Part shown: positions 23,152-35,065 of the stretch, in pieces | Position numbering within the stretch: the stretch's first letter is position 1 | Layout of the letters: each line of letters opens with the position of its first letter | DNA from: Arachis hypogaea | Lineage: Eukaryota; Streptophyta; Magnoliopsida; Fabales; Fabaceae | Direction of reading: 5' to 3' | Assembly (NCBI RefSeq): GCF_003086295.3 | Contig: NC_092047.1 | Coordinates: 117,344,449-117,408,448, forward strand | Length of the DNA: 64,000 nucleotides | Position numbers and translations under genes: made by a program | Notes under the pieces: model-generated | What the model was told of the DNA's origin: nothing | What the model saw: only the letters and a program-made list of their open reading frames with translations | Databases searched by the model: none

Positions 23152-24101
23152 GGTCGTCTTAATTTTGTCCTCATTTTTATATGGTGCCTACAATCATCAC
23201 CATTTTGTATACTACAATAGTAAATTGAGGCCCTTTGGAGGGAAATTCTTTTCATTATTTGTTTAACACTATAGAAGTGCATAGATGTAGATGTCACACA
23301 CTGAATTGAGCTTGTCACAATTTTCGAGTTGTGCTTGTTACAGCGGATGGTAGTTAACGATTCATGATCGTGATGAGACATTTGATTATTCATGTAAAAT
23401 AATTGCAAATTAAAGTCGTTGCTTTGTATATTTTTCGTCAAATATCTTTATCTGCTTTCCTCCTTTTTTAATTATTTGGTCTAATCTACATTACAATACT
23501 AATGCTACCACTTAACAACTTTTTTTATCGATCTTCCACCTGCAAATATAAATACTCTAACCCCCTCAAAATTTGTCTAAAACTATTGCTAACTTAGTTT
23601 CCTATAGAAAGAATCTGAATCTCATGTTCGGGTCCATTCAAATAACCCTCGTAACAGTTACCTTCCAAATTTGATTAGCAAGATGATCACAACGTTGCTG
23701 ATTGATAGAGATGTTTTCTGTAATAGCAGGGATGACGGTTTCTCCTTTTAAGACTAAAATTTGTTTTGTTCTATTAATTGTTTTATTCTTCTTTTTATAT
23801 ATAATACTCTGATCGTTAACATTGTCTTATCTAACGTCATCATCTTAAATTGAATACAACTTTTCTACTCGATTCTTCTTCCATAATCTGTTCACTGTCA
23901 GCCCTTAGAATATCTGCTGAAAACAATTCTTCGTTCACTTCTGGTTGGACCTCAACAGTAGATTCTGCTGTGAGCACTGAGCAGTGTGCTTGTCAATACA
24001 ATAGCGTTGTCACAGTTGTGATCTACTACATATCGAAATAATAACAATAATAATAAGAGAATTTAGTCAAAATTATGTAAAATTAATAATTAAAAATTAT
24101 T
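23152..24101. other. HEMA 3' flank and intergenic DNA
   Basis: The 3' UTR probably ends within the first ~300 bp. The rest is AT-rich. The 63-residue ORF at 23850-24041 has no recognisable features. Confidence 0.5.
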
Positions 24102-24118
24102 AAGATAATTTAGTCAAA

Positions 24119-24217
24119 GCCAATGAGTAATAGCTCAAATGGCATAGTCTCCCCATACTCAATTAAGAGGTTGCGGGTTCGAGTCTCCTATCTTTGGTAA
24201 AAAAAAAAAAAAAAAAA
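24119..24217 (+). mobile_element. tRNA-derived SINE, full length
   Basis: It has a pol III A-box-like segment (AGCTCAAATGGCATAGTC) and a B box (GGTTCGAGTCTCC), and ends TTTGGT followed by a run of A. A 17-bp direct repeat AAGATAATTTAGTCAAA flanks it exactly (24102-24118 and 24216-24232, sharing the last A residues). A second, internally deleted copy lies at 47124. Confidence 0.88.
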
Positions 24218-24234
24218 GATAATTTAGTCAAAAT

Positions 24235-25686
24235 TATGTAAAAAACAAGAAATTAAGTTTTCACCAATCTGTATGGAGAGAGCCAGCCGCCAAAGAAAGA
24301 GGGGGAAGTGTCTGGTTCCTTTTGTTCCTATGTAACGGTCCATGCACAAAATACAAGCACCAACTAGGCAACTAGCACTTACATTGCAAGGAACACGAGG
24401 GTACAAACGTAACTTCATAGACGATTTCACGCGAGTTGACACCAATTTAGATTTGCGTGACACATAAACATTAAACACTCTCATTCTATCTACCACTTTC
24501 ACGACCTCAGTTATTATTCCTTCCCTCTCACGCTCTCACCTCACCCCTCAGGTAACGCAATAACTAACTTCCTCTCATTTTAATCCCTATTTTTTCTGTT
24601 TTCCCCCTCTCTTTTTGCTGTTATTTTCCCCTTTTTCCTCCTTAACCTTGTTGCACCAATTCGAAGGTTTTTAGACAAAATCAACGACAAAGTAATCGAA
24701 CCTTTTCTTTTCCCCCGAAGGCTTTGTTTTGTTCTGTTTCGGTGCTTCATTCATCATGTGGAGTCCACCGTTTCAAAGGTGTGAATTTGTTTCGTTTTGT
24801 TGGAACCATTTCGTGGCAATCAGGGACTGTGTGATCTTCTCACAAGGGGTTTGAATATATTATATACAACACTTCTGAAGTAAAAGAATATGAGCTTTGC
24901 ACTTTTTTGTCTCTGCTGTTTTATCCCTATGTAAATTTCATTCCACTAGGATCCAATTTGCTATTGAATGCATTATTTTTAATTCTAATTAAAAGTTTGG
25001 TGTTTTTATTTTATTTCGTTATTTGAAGGAGTTTGAGCCCTTTGTTCGGTGTGCGTGTGACATAAGCATGCTCTTGAAAATTCTGTTCCTTTGATGATTT
25101 TAGTCTGCATTTGTTATTTCACGCTTCACGTTATACGTAAGTGTCTGTAACGCTTCTGCAGGGAATTTGTTGGGTTTGCGCTTTGGGGTTCATAGTGATA
25201 GTGCATGCTTTCTCTGTCAAAAGTTTACTTATTTTGACCATTGTGATCGCATTTACCATTTTGATACTATTTTATGGGCAAGATTGATTTTATATGAAAG
25301 ATACATTTTTGTGAGCCTGTCTACACTCTACATTCTCCTCTAATCAGTCAATTTTCTGTTTATATCCCCGATTGAGATGTACCTCTTGATCTATGTTAAT
25401 TAGTCATAATTATAGGATATTACTACTGCTCAATTAGTACTCAAAGAGGGTAAAAAGGGAAGGTTACAGGATAATAGGTCTGTTGGTGGCTGGTTGAAAT
25501 CCTTGTAATCTTCTGAGTATATAGTATTTTGAATTCTCCTTGGGAGTGGTTGATAAGAGGCTATAAGACAGATGTGAAGAAACCTTTATGCAAACCTTCT
25601 TTCTTGCAACCTTTTAATAAATACAATTGGTGGTAACTGCTTTTTGTCAAAATTTTATAGGAGTCTCTCTCTGACTTAAACCTAAG
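24235..25686 (+). promoter_or_regulatory. RMD5 promoter and 5' UTR with a long leader intron
   Basis: C/T-rich leader sequence (24480-24551) ends at a donor CTCAG|GTAACG. The acceptor TTTTATAG at 25651-25660 lies 26 bp before the coding start. A leader intron of about 1.1 kb (24552-25660) is inferred, although more than one intron is possible. Confidence 0.5.
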
Positions 25687-26829
25687 ATGGACCTGAATGA
25701 CATTAGAGATGCATTTGACCATGTGGCAAAGAAGCAGAAGTTATCTTATTCCAAGTCTCAAGACATTGTTGACCAGATTGGCCATGAAATTGAGCAGGCA
25801 CTGATATCAATTCAGTTAGCTCAGGAGAGCCAGAAATCCATTCTTACAGAACTTATGCTTAAGCTTAATGCTATCGGGGCACTTCAACAATTAGAAGGAT
25901 CACAGAAGGAATTGAACATAAGTGTTACCAAGTACCAAAAGCTCCTGGACAAGCTATTATACCCAGATATATCCAAGGTATACAGAACTGCTGACTATGA
26001 TGCTCACGTTGTAAACCAAATCTTGGCCAACCACTTCTACCATCAAGGTTTATTTGATGTTGGAGATAGCATCATGAAAGAGGCTGGTGAGCCTGAAGCA
26101 ACTGCACTGAGATCTCTGTTCTTGGAAATGCATCAGATTCTAGAAGCTATGAGGGTTAAAAACATCCAGCCCGCTCTCACATGGGTCTCTGCCAACCGAG
26201 AGAAACTTCCCCAGAATGGTACCAATCTCGAGCTTAGAATACACAGGCTGCAATTTATAGAGCTCCTGCGAAATGGAAACCGAGCAGATGCCTTAAAATA
26301 TGCCCGGACTTATCTTGCTCCTTTGGCTTCCCTCCACGAGAACGATTTCCAAAAGCTTATGGGTTGCCTTTTATATTCTGGAAGGGTTGAGAACTCCCCC
26401 TACCCTGACTTGGTCTGCCCATCCAATTGGACTGAGATAACTGAGGAGCTTAATAGGCAGTTTTGCACTCTCTTTGGACAGTCCTACAAGAGTCCTTTGA
26501 GTGTAGCAATGGCAGCTGGATTTGAGGGGTTGCCTACACTCTTAAAGCTGGCAAATGTGATGGCCGTAAAGAAGCACGAGTGGCAGTCGATGAAACAGTT
26601 GCCGGTGCCACTAGAACTTGGGAAGGAATTCCATTTTCATTCCATTTTTGTTTGCCCTGTGAGTAGGGATCAATGTAGTGAAGAAAACCCCCCAATGCTG
26701 CTGCCCTGTTATCATGTTCTCTGCAAGCAATCAATTATGAGGTTATCAAAAAGCAGCGCACAAGTATTCAAGTGTCCGTATTGTCCAGCAGTAGCTACGG
26801 TTGCACAGTGCAGACAACTCTATTTCTGA
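25687..26829 (+). CDS. RMD5: RMD5-type RING subunit of the CTLH/GID E3 ubiquitin ligase
   Basis: The 380-residue CDS has no intron. Domains in order: N-terminal helices (1-105), LisH (about 108-140, DAHVVNQILANHFYHQGLF), CTLH (about 147-205), CRA (to about 300) and a C-terminal degenerate RING (about 323-366) beginning CPVSRDQC, with LPCYHVLCKQ and CPYCP. This layout is specific to Rmd5/RMND5 (Gid2), which with Maea/Gid9 forms the catalytic core of the complex. In yeast and animals it marks metabolic enzymes and other clients for degradation; in plants the complex exists but its clients are poorly known. The start ATG follows the leader acceptor and the N-terminus MDLNDIRDAFDHVAKKQKL is as expected. 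Confidence 0.93.
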   Translation: MDLNDIRDAFDHVAKKQKLSYSKSQDIVDQIGHEIEQALISIQLAQESQKSILTELMLKLNAIGALQQLEGSQKELNISVTKYQKLLDKLLYPDISKVYRTADYDAHVVNQILANHFYHQGLFDVGDSIMKEAGEPEATALRSLFLEMHQILEAMRVKNIQPALTWVSANREKLPQNGTNLELRIHRLQFIELLRNGNRADALKYARTYLAPLASLHENDFQKLMGCLLYSGRVENSPYPDLVCPSNWTEITEELNRQFCTLFGQSYKSPLSVAMAAGFEGLPTLLKLANVMAVKKHEWQSMKQLPVPLELGKEFHFHSIFVCPVSRDQCSEENPPMLLPCYHVLCKQSIMRLSKSSAQVFKCPYCPAVATVAQCRQLYF

Positions 26830-27680
26830 GATGCGTGGCTGGGTGTGAATTTCTCTAACAGTATTTTTACAGTTTACCTGTTTGTATATTCTTACTGAAT
26901 TCTCGTCTACATTTGGGTGAAATAAAATGAGGGAATCTATTTACATTCTGCTGCTCTGGTCTCAACTTTTCCACCGTTAGGTGTAGTGTCGTTGTGAGAC
27001 ATGGTCTCTAGTGACCAGGAATTGATGGGAGACAGGGCTCCACATGATCAATGTTTACCGGACAATTTTTTTGCATTTTCAACCTTGAACCATTGTACAG
27101 AGGCTTTCATGATCAAACATTGGTTATAAGAAGGCACTTGTCTGCATTCCTTTTGTACAATTATGAATGCACTAAATATGTTTAGCTTTTGTGCCATGAC
27201 AGTATTGCCAAAGTGGCAGCGGCTACAAACATTTAGTACCAGCAACGTTTAATTGTTACAGGAAAAATAAAAGATATGTAGATACACTCTAATTAAATAG
27301 TGGTGCATCAAATCATTAGTTGTGTTATGGATCACATCACTCATTGTCAAGTAAAGGTGTAACGCACAACGGAAGGTTCGCAAAAAATAATAATCATTAC
27401 AATCTGAATAAAAGAATTTAAGCGTATGGGATTTACAAGGGAGCCGCTTTTAATATTATAGTAGGCTCATGCTCAACCAAAATAACCACTTCTTCCATCA
27501 AACATCGCGGAGTAAAACTTCTCTTCCATCAAAGACAGCCTTCCACATCATAATGTACAACACAAGATTCTCACATCTTGGTCCCAGAAACATTCATGGC
27601 AGCCAGGCCCCAGTATCTATAGTGGAAATTTTCAGTGTATGACATACAAGATCCGATATCAGCTTTACATTGCACACCAG
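26830..27680. other. Convergent 3' region between RMD5 and TBL
   Basis: This should hold both 3' UTRs. No gene or repeat is recognised; the ORF at 27048-27245 is unsupported. Confidence 0.5.
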
Positions 27681-29807
27681 TTACTCGAAACTATCATGTA
27701 TCAGTTTAGACAGTATATCAACCCATGTGTCGGGGACACCAGGCAGACACCAATGCATGCAATCCTGACCCCATATTGCCACTGCATCTTTCCTTCCTAA
27801 CCAAATTGCCGGATGAGCATCAGCTCTGAACTCACTCAAATGAGTTAAGTCGAGCATTCGGATGTCAGTGCCTTGTAATGCCTCTTCAATCACAGCATTC
27901 AGCTGTCTTGCTTCCTTGTTAACTCCATTGTTCCTGGGTTCGAACCATAATTCAAGCTGTCCAGGTATTAGTATCCAAATCTCTATGCCAATGCAAACTA
28001 TGAAAACTATATATAAGTAACTTCAAACTAAAACCATTTTCAAATGAAAACTATGTCCGGAGGACCAGGAGAATGATTTTCACCGTGAGAAAAAAAAGAA
28101 GGAAAGAAAAGAAAAGAAAGAGACGTAAAATCAAGGCAGGTCTCAGAAATACAAACCTCATTCTCCTCAAGTGGCTTATTGAACAGGCAGCTTCCATTTT
28201 GATTCCAATCTCCACCGTAAAAATGCCTTGGAGATTGTAAACGCCAGAATTTAAGAGTGTCTCTGGGGAATTCCTTTTCAATATATGCGATCATGTTATC
28301 AAGGACTACTTTAAGCCCATCCAGCATTGCAGGTGGAGGAACTATTGGTTGTCCTGCTTTGTAGAAGACAAGAGGTTTCTCTTTGGGGAATTTGTCAAAA
28401 TTCCACCTGTAAAGATTACAATTATCAAAATCTGAACAAACCATTGAAAATACAGTGGCAAACCGGAATTAACTGGGGAGTAGCTGTATCAAGACATATT
28501 GGTAGATAATTATCTCCTTATGATATTTGCTTAATTTTTTTCCCACTATTACAGTAACTCTCGATCATCCAAAACTTCCAAAATTTGGGAAAAGGAAAAG
28601 AAGAATTACCAATGACCAGTATTGAACACTAGGACATCATAGAACCCGGCAATTTTAGCCCAGTCATCAGAAGGAACATCAACATCAACTCGATAGATAC
28701 CTTGTGGCGCATCTCCCACCCCAGCTTCAGATTGTTTTGGCTGCCACCTTTGTTTGATCAGTAATGAGCACATAAGGTTGCCATTTCAAACATTTAAAGC
28801 AAGAACAAAGTAACCAGGACACTTAACTATCACTCATAAAAAGAATATACTTGGGAACAACTAATATAGAGTCAGTTGATTACGACAACCAAACAGTTTC
28901 CAGTTTAAGTATTGCTTAGATAATTAAGAGTTTTCTGGTGATTTAGAGGTCAACTGAGTTCGTTAGTTATATGACATAGTAGTTAGTTACATTCATTAGA
29001 GGCATAAGCATGTAATATACCTGCATTTCATCAATTACTTTCCATCATTGGTAAAATCCACACTCTCACAATTTTACATTTTTATCTCAAGTTCCATAAA
29101 CTCTAATCGTGTTTTTAAACATTAACAAAAATGTTTCATCAAAGATCCCCAAGAAAATAAAATTTAAATTTCGAAAAAAAAGTTAACTCCTTTGCAATAC
29201 TGAGAATCAAACAAAGAACAAGGAAAGTGCTTGATTAATGATAACAAACTTACTGGTATTTGGAGAGCAAAACAGCACGATGATACCCTACAGTGACATT
29301 GAAGTTGGGGAAATAAGCACCCCTCCAAGCACCCTTCTTTTTCCACTTCTTAGCACTCTCATCAGCGACCCTGAGAATGCAGAGAAAAGAAACCAAGAAA
29401 TTCTCATTGAGGGAGTCGCCGACAAAGCCAACATTCCGATTCCTCATCTTAGTGAGGAAGCGAAGCGGGTCGATCCGAGGCAAATCGCAGCGGCGTGGGA
29501 GCCAGGTCCAGGAGTTGATGAAGGTGAGATTTTGGCGCTGGTTTCTGATGCAGTTCCATGCGTTTCGGTGGAAGGGGCAGGTGTCGTCGTAGAGAGGTTT
29601 GCGGTTTGGATCGAAGTGCCAGCGACCTTTGGAGAGATCACAGTGTGGGATTGAGAGTGATTGGGAAGTGGAAGAGGAAGAGGAAGAGGAAGAGGAAGAA
29701 GGGGTGTTGAGGGAGATGAAAGAAGAGAGGAAATAGAGGGATGCGAGTGTTATGAAGATGAGCCATGGGAAGAGTGGTGATGGTAGCTTCGCTGACATTC
29801 CTCTCAT
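27681..29807 (-). CDS. TBL: TRICHOME BIREFRINGENCE-LIKE protein, wall polysaccharide O-acetyltransferase
   Basis: Exons 29254-29807, 28610-28747, 28157-28406 and 27681-27956 join in phase into 405 residues. A signal anchor lies at about residues 12-32 (LFPWLIFITLASLYFLSSFI), followed by a Ser-rich stem and the TBL domain start (CDLSKGRWHFD). The GDS esterase motif is in NVGFVGDSLNENFL. The C-terminal domain ends with the DxxH-type motif in GQDCMHWCLPGVPDTW. GDS Ser and DxxH Asp/His form the catalytic triad in this family. TBLs acetylate xylan, mannan, pectin or xyloglucan in the Golgi. The closest family resemblance I see is to the TBL12-14 group, but substrate cannot be read from the sequence. 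A run of ten serines comes from an (AGG/AGA)n-like tract at 29670-29700. Confidence 0.92.
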
Positions 29808-30094
29808 TGCTCTCCACTGCTTCTCCGACGAGAGAAGGAGAGATCAAGACCATCGATTAAAAAACCATAATTATTATTATTAATTACTTTGGAAAAGAAA
29901 AAGGAAAGCTTAAGCTTATTTTTGTCAAGTGGATAAAGTTTTGACAATAAAGTTGGGCAAAAATAATTTATATCAAGATATTAAAATTAACATTAATAAA
30001 AAAGAAAAGAAGAGAAGTGACGGAAGCAGATATAATTATTAATCAGGTGGCTAAGATAGCGTAGATATTCCCTCACCTCTCGATCTGCTTGACC
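29808..30094. promoter_or_regulatory. Divergent promoter shared by TBL and the PGM-like gene
   Basis: Only 287 bp separate the two start codons on opposite strands. The middle is AT-rich (29860-30050). A bidirectional promoter is inferred from geometry; I found no clear paired TATA boxes. Confidence 0.55.
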
Positions 30095-32837
30095 ATGGAT
30101 GGTGGCGCTGCTGCTCCAACTCTGTTCCCGCTTCATCGCTGCAAAACCATTCACCTGGTTGGTTACTCTCTCTCTCTCTCTCTCTCTTACATTGTTTTCG
30201 GGAACTTAATTAGAGTGTTGATCCAGCCAGGTCAGGCATGCGCAGGGGATCCACAATGTCGAGGGAGACAAGAACTACAAGGCTTACATGAACCCCGATT
30301 ACTTTGATGCTCATCTCACCCACTTGGGCTGGCAACAGGTTTTGTAAATCCCTCCAACTCGCTATCAAGCTTTTACTCTCTTTCTTCTTCTTCTTCTTCT
30401 TGTCAGTGTAATGATTTCTGTTTTTGCAGGTTGACAATTTGCGAAATCATGTTCACTCCTCCGGTCTCATAAACAAGATTGATCTTGTCATAGCGTCTCC
30501 TTTAATGAGGTATCCACGTCTCCTTTAACAATTTACCCTTTTATGGTTTTAGAATCCATCATGGATTAGGAGACTCAGACGTGTATTGTATATTGGAAGA
30601 GTCAACTTAACTATCTAGGGATTTTGTGGTTGAATTGGAGACTTACTTCTTATCATACCACCAAAACTAGTTGCCATTTAGTGGATCCATATATAGATTT
30701 TGGCATCTCTAGCAATGCATGTGCTGTATGGGAATTGGGAACAGATTGAAGTAACTGAAACTTAAGGGACATTAGTTATCAAATTATAACCTTATATTAT
30801 GCTAAGCTAGGTATGGTATAAATTTTTTTTTTTTTTTTTGTTTATCCTACTTATAAATCTGAGACCCGTTTATTTGAGACATTTACTTTGTAACTGCACT
30901 GAGGCAAAAGACAGCTGCATAATGCAACTTATGTTTGTAGGACTCTACAAACAGCTGTTGGAGTGTTTGGTGGTGAAGGCTACACAGATAAAGCGGATGT
31001 GCTGCCTCTTATGGTGGCAAACGCAGGAGCTTGCAATCGAGCTGCAATTTCAAGTCTAAATGCCCCGCCAATCGTTGCTGTTGAGCTTTGTCGTGAACAT
31101 TTGGTATGCCATTCTACAGTCTGGTAATCTTCTTACCTGTTGGGCACCACATTCTTCTACAAGGGATATTACATCACATTACATGTACTACAGTTAAGAA
31201 GTTCAATCTCCAACTCAGCATGTGAGATATTTTCCTTTTTAGTCATGGGAATAAAATCTTTTAACCCTCAAGGTAGTGCCTGCAAATTCACCATGGATTC
31301 GGGGTCTTAATTCTGGACTCTCTAATCAATAAGTAATCCAGGAATTCATGTTATATGCTGAGAATAGAAGATTGAGCAAGAATAGTGCATATACCGATAC
31401 ATCTAGGCTACATCAATTACCAGTTCTTTTGTTTTTTTTTTTTTTTTCTCTTTGTGTGTTTATCTTTTATGAGTAAATACAGTTTAACACATTTCTATGG
31501 AAGGTTCCTTGTATGTGATATTAAAATTGACATATAGGAGCCTTACAAATCTCTCCGCATGTTTTCTCATGCAGGGAGTTCATCCTTGTGATAGAAGAAG
31601 AAGTGTTAGCGAGTATCAGTTTCTTTTTCCTGCTGTTGATTTTTCGCTGGCAAGTACATAGACTTCAAATACCTACAATGCTTTTTTTCACTGAAGATGG
31701 CTGACACCTTTATCTAAGCCGTAAAAGGGTTGGCCAAGATTTAATATATTCTCCTCTGGTTTGTGATAATCTATTTGACTTTTCTTTTCAGATAGACAGC
31801 GATGAAGATATTTGGTGGAAGGCCAATGTTAGAGAGACAAAGGAAGAACTCGCAGCTAGGGGGATGAAGTTCATGAACTGGTATGTGTTTATTATCATCA
31901 AAAACCTTAAATGTTATGCCACACTAAAATCATATTTTAATGTATCAATTAGGTAATTCAGTTCTATTCTGTCTCTTAGCAATTGGAAGATATAATCACT
32001 CGTATCTTCCATAAATTAATGTACTTCAATAAAGTTTTCTAGATATAGCTGAATGTGTTAAGCTTCTCAAAGCCTAGATCTCCTTGTGACCTTGAAATTT
32101 GGAAAATAAGAGAATTTGTGTGATTCTGTTCTGATGTACTAGCAAACCATCCAACTAGTTATATGCAAGGAATATGAGAATTTCCATCGAATGTGATAGA
32201 TACGTTAAATTGAGAGGATCTATTTTTACTCTTTAACTTCATCACAGGTTATGGACACGAAATGAGAAGGAGATAGCAATTGTGACACATAGTGGATTCT
32301 TGTTTCATACTTTGAATGGATTCGGAAATGATTGCAACCCCTTGGTGAAGAAGGAAATATCCAAGCAGTAAGCTCCGATAATACAATTTACAATGGCTTC
32401 CTGAATCTATGCTTTTATTAGAAAGAAAAGAATTATTATTTGCTTTGCTATCAGTAATAGACGCGTAGAGAGTGACTGCTGTATTTTGAGTTTGATATGT
32501 AAGGTACTAAGGTTATATGTTGTAATATTCCGTTGGATGGGGCACTTTGATTTGTGATCAGTTTCCTACAACTTTTATATTGAAATTAAAGTAAATGATG
32601 GACTTGTTTCACATATCCTTGCAGCTTTGCCAATTGTGAGCTTCGCTCGATGGTCATTGTCGATAGAAGGTGAGTTTGCAAATACAAGCTGACAGTAAAA
32701 ATAGGTTCCTTTTCATTGATTTTTGTTTTCCTTCCAGTATGACAGGATCAACAGCATCAACAACCAACTATCCAGGGAAGATACCTCCAGGTCTGGACCT
32801 CCCTAGTGATGTTGCAGACGAGAACCTTCCGAAATAG
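30095..32837 (+). CDS. Phosphoglycerate mutase-like (histidine phosphatase superfamily) protein
   Basis: Nine exons: 30095-30157, 30231-30338, 30430-30509, 30941-31103, 31575-31649, 31792-31880, 32248-32367, 32625-32669 and 32738-32837, giving 280 residues. The histidine phosphatase signature is LVRHAQGIHN. The second catalytic histidine is in IAIVTHSGFLFHTL, with SPLMRTLQTA between. Intron 5 starts with GC (TCGCTG|GCAAGT); every other intron is GT-AG, and a GT alternative would break the frame. The protein resembles plant 'phosphoglycerate mutase-like protein 1', which is cytosolic by lack of a signal. The substrate is not established, since the family includes phosphatases as well as mutases. 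The first ATG (30095) sits in ACCATGG. Confidence 0.92.
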
Positions 32838-35065
32838 GATGTTTGGCTCTCTTTCTTAAGCTGAATGTGTTTACTATGATTCAGAGAGACATAATCTCAA
32901 AATCATTATTAATTGAAGATTATGTGTCTTAGGAAATCTAACATGATTGTTTCAGATTTCACAAACTGCTGGTTCTGTCTTGAAACTATTATAGAATATT
33001 GTATGTTTAAAAATATTTTGTGGGACCTATTTTCAAACCAAGTATTTCCTTGTAGGGAAATCAGATGCCCCCTGATAACAGAGAAACACATTTTTTTCTT
33101 GATGGAAAAGTTTAGGTGGAGGAAAGACTGTCTTTCTTGTATGAGAAACACAATGTTAAACTAAGTTTACTTTGGGATTGAGCTGATCATTGTCAAAACC
33201 AATGACTTTTCTGTTAATTATTTTTTAGTCAATATTTAATTTCATATCTATCAGCAATTTTGGATTCATAATATTTTACCTAGGACAAACCAACATCTTT
33301 TGCCGGCACTATAATTGCCTTTTTCTTTTTCTCCTTTTCGATTTAAAGATCAATGAGCAACGAAACAAAATTGAGGAAGAATTCAATGCACAGTATGTTG
33401 GGAAATTCGAGTCCTTTTTCAAATTTGATACTGGAGTGTGAAGATTCTTTCGTATGTTCTGTTCGAATTAATGAAAAATGTATTCTGACTGAGTCAGTCA
33501 GTAGTGTGGACTTAAGAAGTTAGTTTGAATTTACAATTTCATGCATAAACGGAAAAGAAAGTATCTAAAAACTCACATAAACAGAGAGGCAATATGCGGA
33601 TGACGATCTAGATGCTCCTCAACCGCTCTGGGCCTGCACCAACTTTGTAGAGCCCGTGATATACGAGTCTAGGCCTAGAAGCTTTCTACTTCATTGCATG
33701 TCTAGAACTTGGATAGTGAAAATTTAGTTTTCCTAAGTTTTTTTGACAATTAAATTCAACCAAGTTGCTCGAAATTCACTCACACAACATGCACATAAAA
33801 TTACACACTTCTTTTTCCTCGAGTTTTTTCTTTTTTCCGCGTGTTGTTTCGACGTCCTCTGCCTCCTTCTATTGGTGTTGTTGTTACTTTGTTTTGTTTT
33901 TTTTTTTCCTCCTCTTCTTCATATGTTATTGCAGTGATTTCTTCTTTTTTGTTTGATTTTTTCTTCTCTTTTTCGAATTATATAAAATTTATCAAAAAAA
34001 TAAGACTGAAATTTCTTAACAATGATATGGAAATTTCTTAATTTTGACACTCAAATTTTGCTACAAAAACACAGAAATCTCTTCTTTAATGTTGCATTTT
34101 TTGCTTCTTATTATTCTTCTTTTTTTCTTTCTTTTTTTTTTTTTTGTGTTGATCTTATTTCTTCTTTTAGGAGTATTGTTTCTCATATTAGACTTGAATG
34201 AACATATCTGTATTCTATTGCAATCTTATTTAATTGAATGAATATAGGTTTGAATTAAATTTTTGCTAGAAACAAAAATAGCATTAAAATTTATTTAAAG
34301 TAATATTGAAATTTAAATACAATGATACAGAATACTAAAAATAAATTGTATACTAAAATATCACATTAACTTTACTTAAAATTGACATAAGAAGTTCAGT
34401 AACATAACACAAAAATATTGAACCTTTCTAAAAATCATTACACATTTAATGAATTGAATGCTTATCTTATATATAAAAAAAACTCATAAAAATATTAAAA
34501 ACAATATCGAGATGTCTTTAATCTAATACTGAAATTTTTAACTAAATGATGCAATAGAACTAAGAACTTATTCTATAAAAATTTGACGTACAAATTTACA
34601 AATTTTAATAAAAAAGAGAATAAGTGAAAAAATATGTAATAACACGACGAATTTAAGCAGGATAAGTATAAACATTCGAAAGAGAATGAACAGTGACATT
34701 TACGTTTAAGAAGAGAACGACGTATTTGATATATAAAACAATACATATATTTCTAAAGAAAAATACTGAAATATCTTTATTCTGATACTAAAATATTTAA
34801 CTAAATGATATGATGGAACTAAAAATTTATTTTATAAAGGCTTGAGTTATAGATTTATATATTTTGATAGAAAAAAAAATAACTAGAAAATTAGTAGATA
34901 ACGCAGTAAAATTACGTAGAATAAGTGCAAAAATTTGAAAAAGAATAAACAATATTATTATTTAGGTATCATAAGAAGACCAATAATGACCATGATGGTG
35001 ATAATGATAATGGAGGAGGAAAAAAAAATAAATAAAAGAATAAATTAAATAAGTGGTGGTGTCAA
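32838..35065. other. Intergenic, AT- and T-rich
   Basis: No gene is recognised. Several T-rich pyrimidine tracts (33800-33960 and 34100-34150) create spurious Phe/Leu/Ser ORFs. The part from 34290 contains degenerate direct repeats. Confidence 0.5.
34486..34960. repeat. Degenerate tandem duplication, unit about 260 bp
   Basis: The segment from 34490 (ATATCGAGATGTCTTTAATC, then TTTTTAACTAAATGATGC) recurs from 34755 (ATACTGAAATATCTTTATTC, then TATTTAACTAAATGATAT), and both continue to ...ATTCGAAAGAGAATGAAC and ...ATTTGAAAAAGAATAAAC. The copies are clearly diverged. Confidence 0.6.

Noticed and set aside
24224..24502. Minus-strand 92-residue ORF
   Set aside because: It lies in the RMD5 promoter, has no motif and overlaps the SINE flank.
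29238..29654. 138-residue plus-strand ORF
   Set aside because: It is the shadow of TBL exon 1, which has clear family motifs on the minus strand.
30167..30186. (CT)n run as a promoter GA element
   Set aside because: It lies within intron 1 of the PGM-like gene and is a plain microsatellite.
33743..34241. Several 60-66 residue hydrophobic ORFs
   Set aside because: They come from poly-pyrimidine tracts that code for Phe/Leu/Ser runs in all frames.
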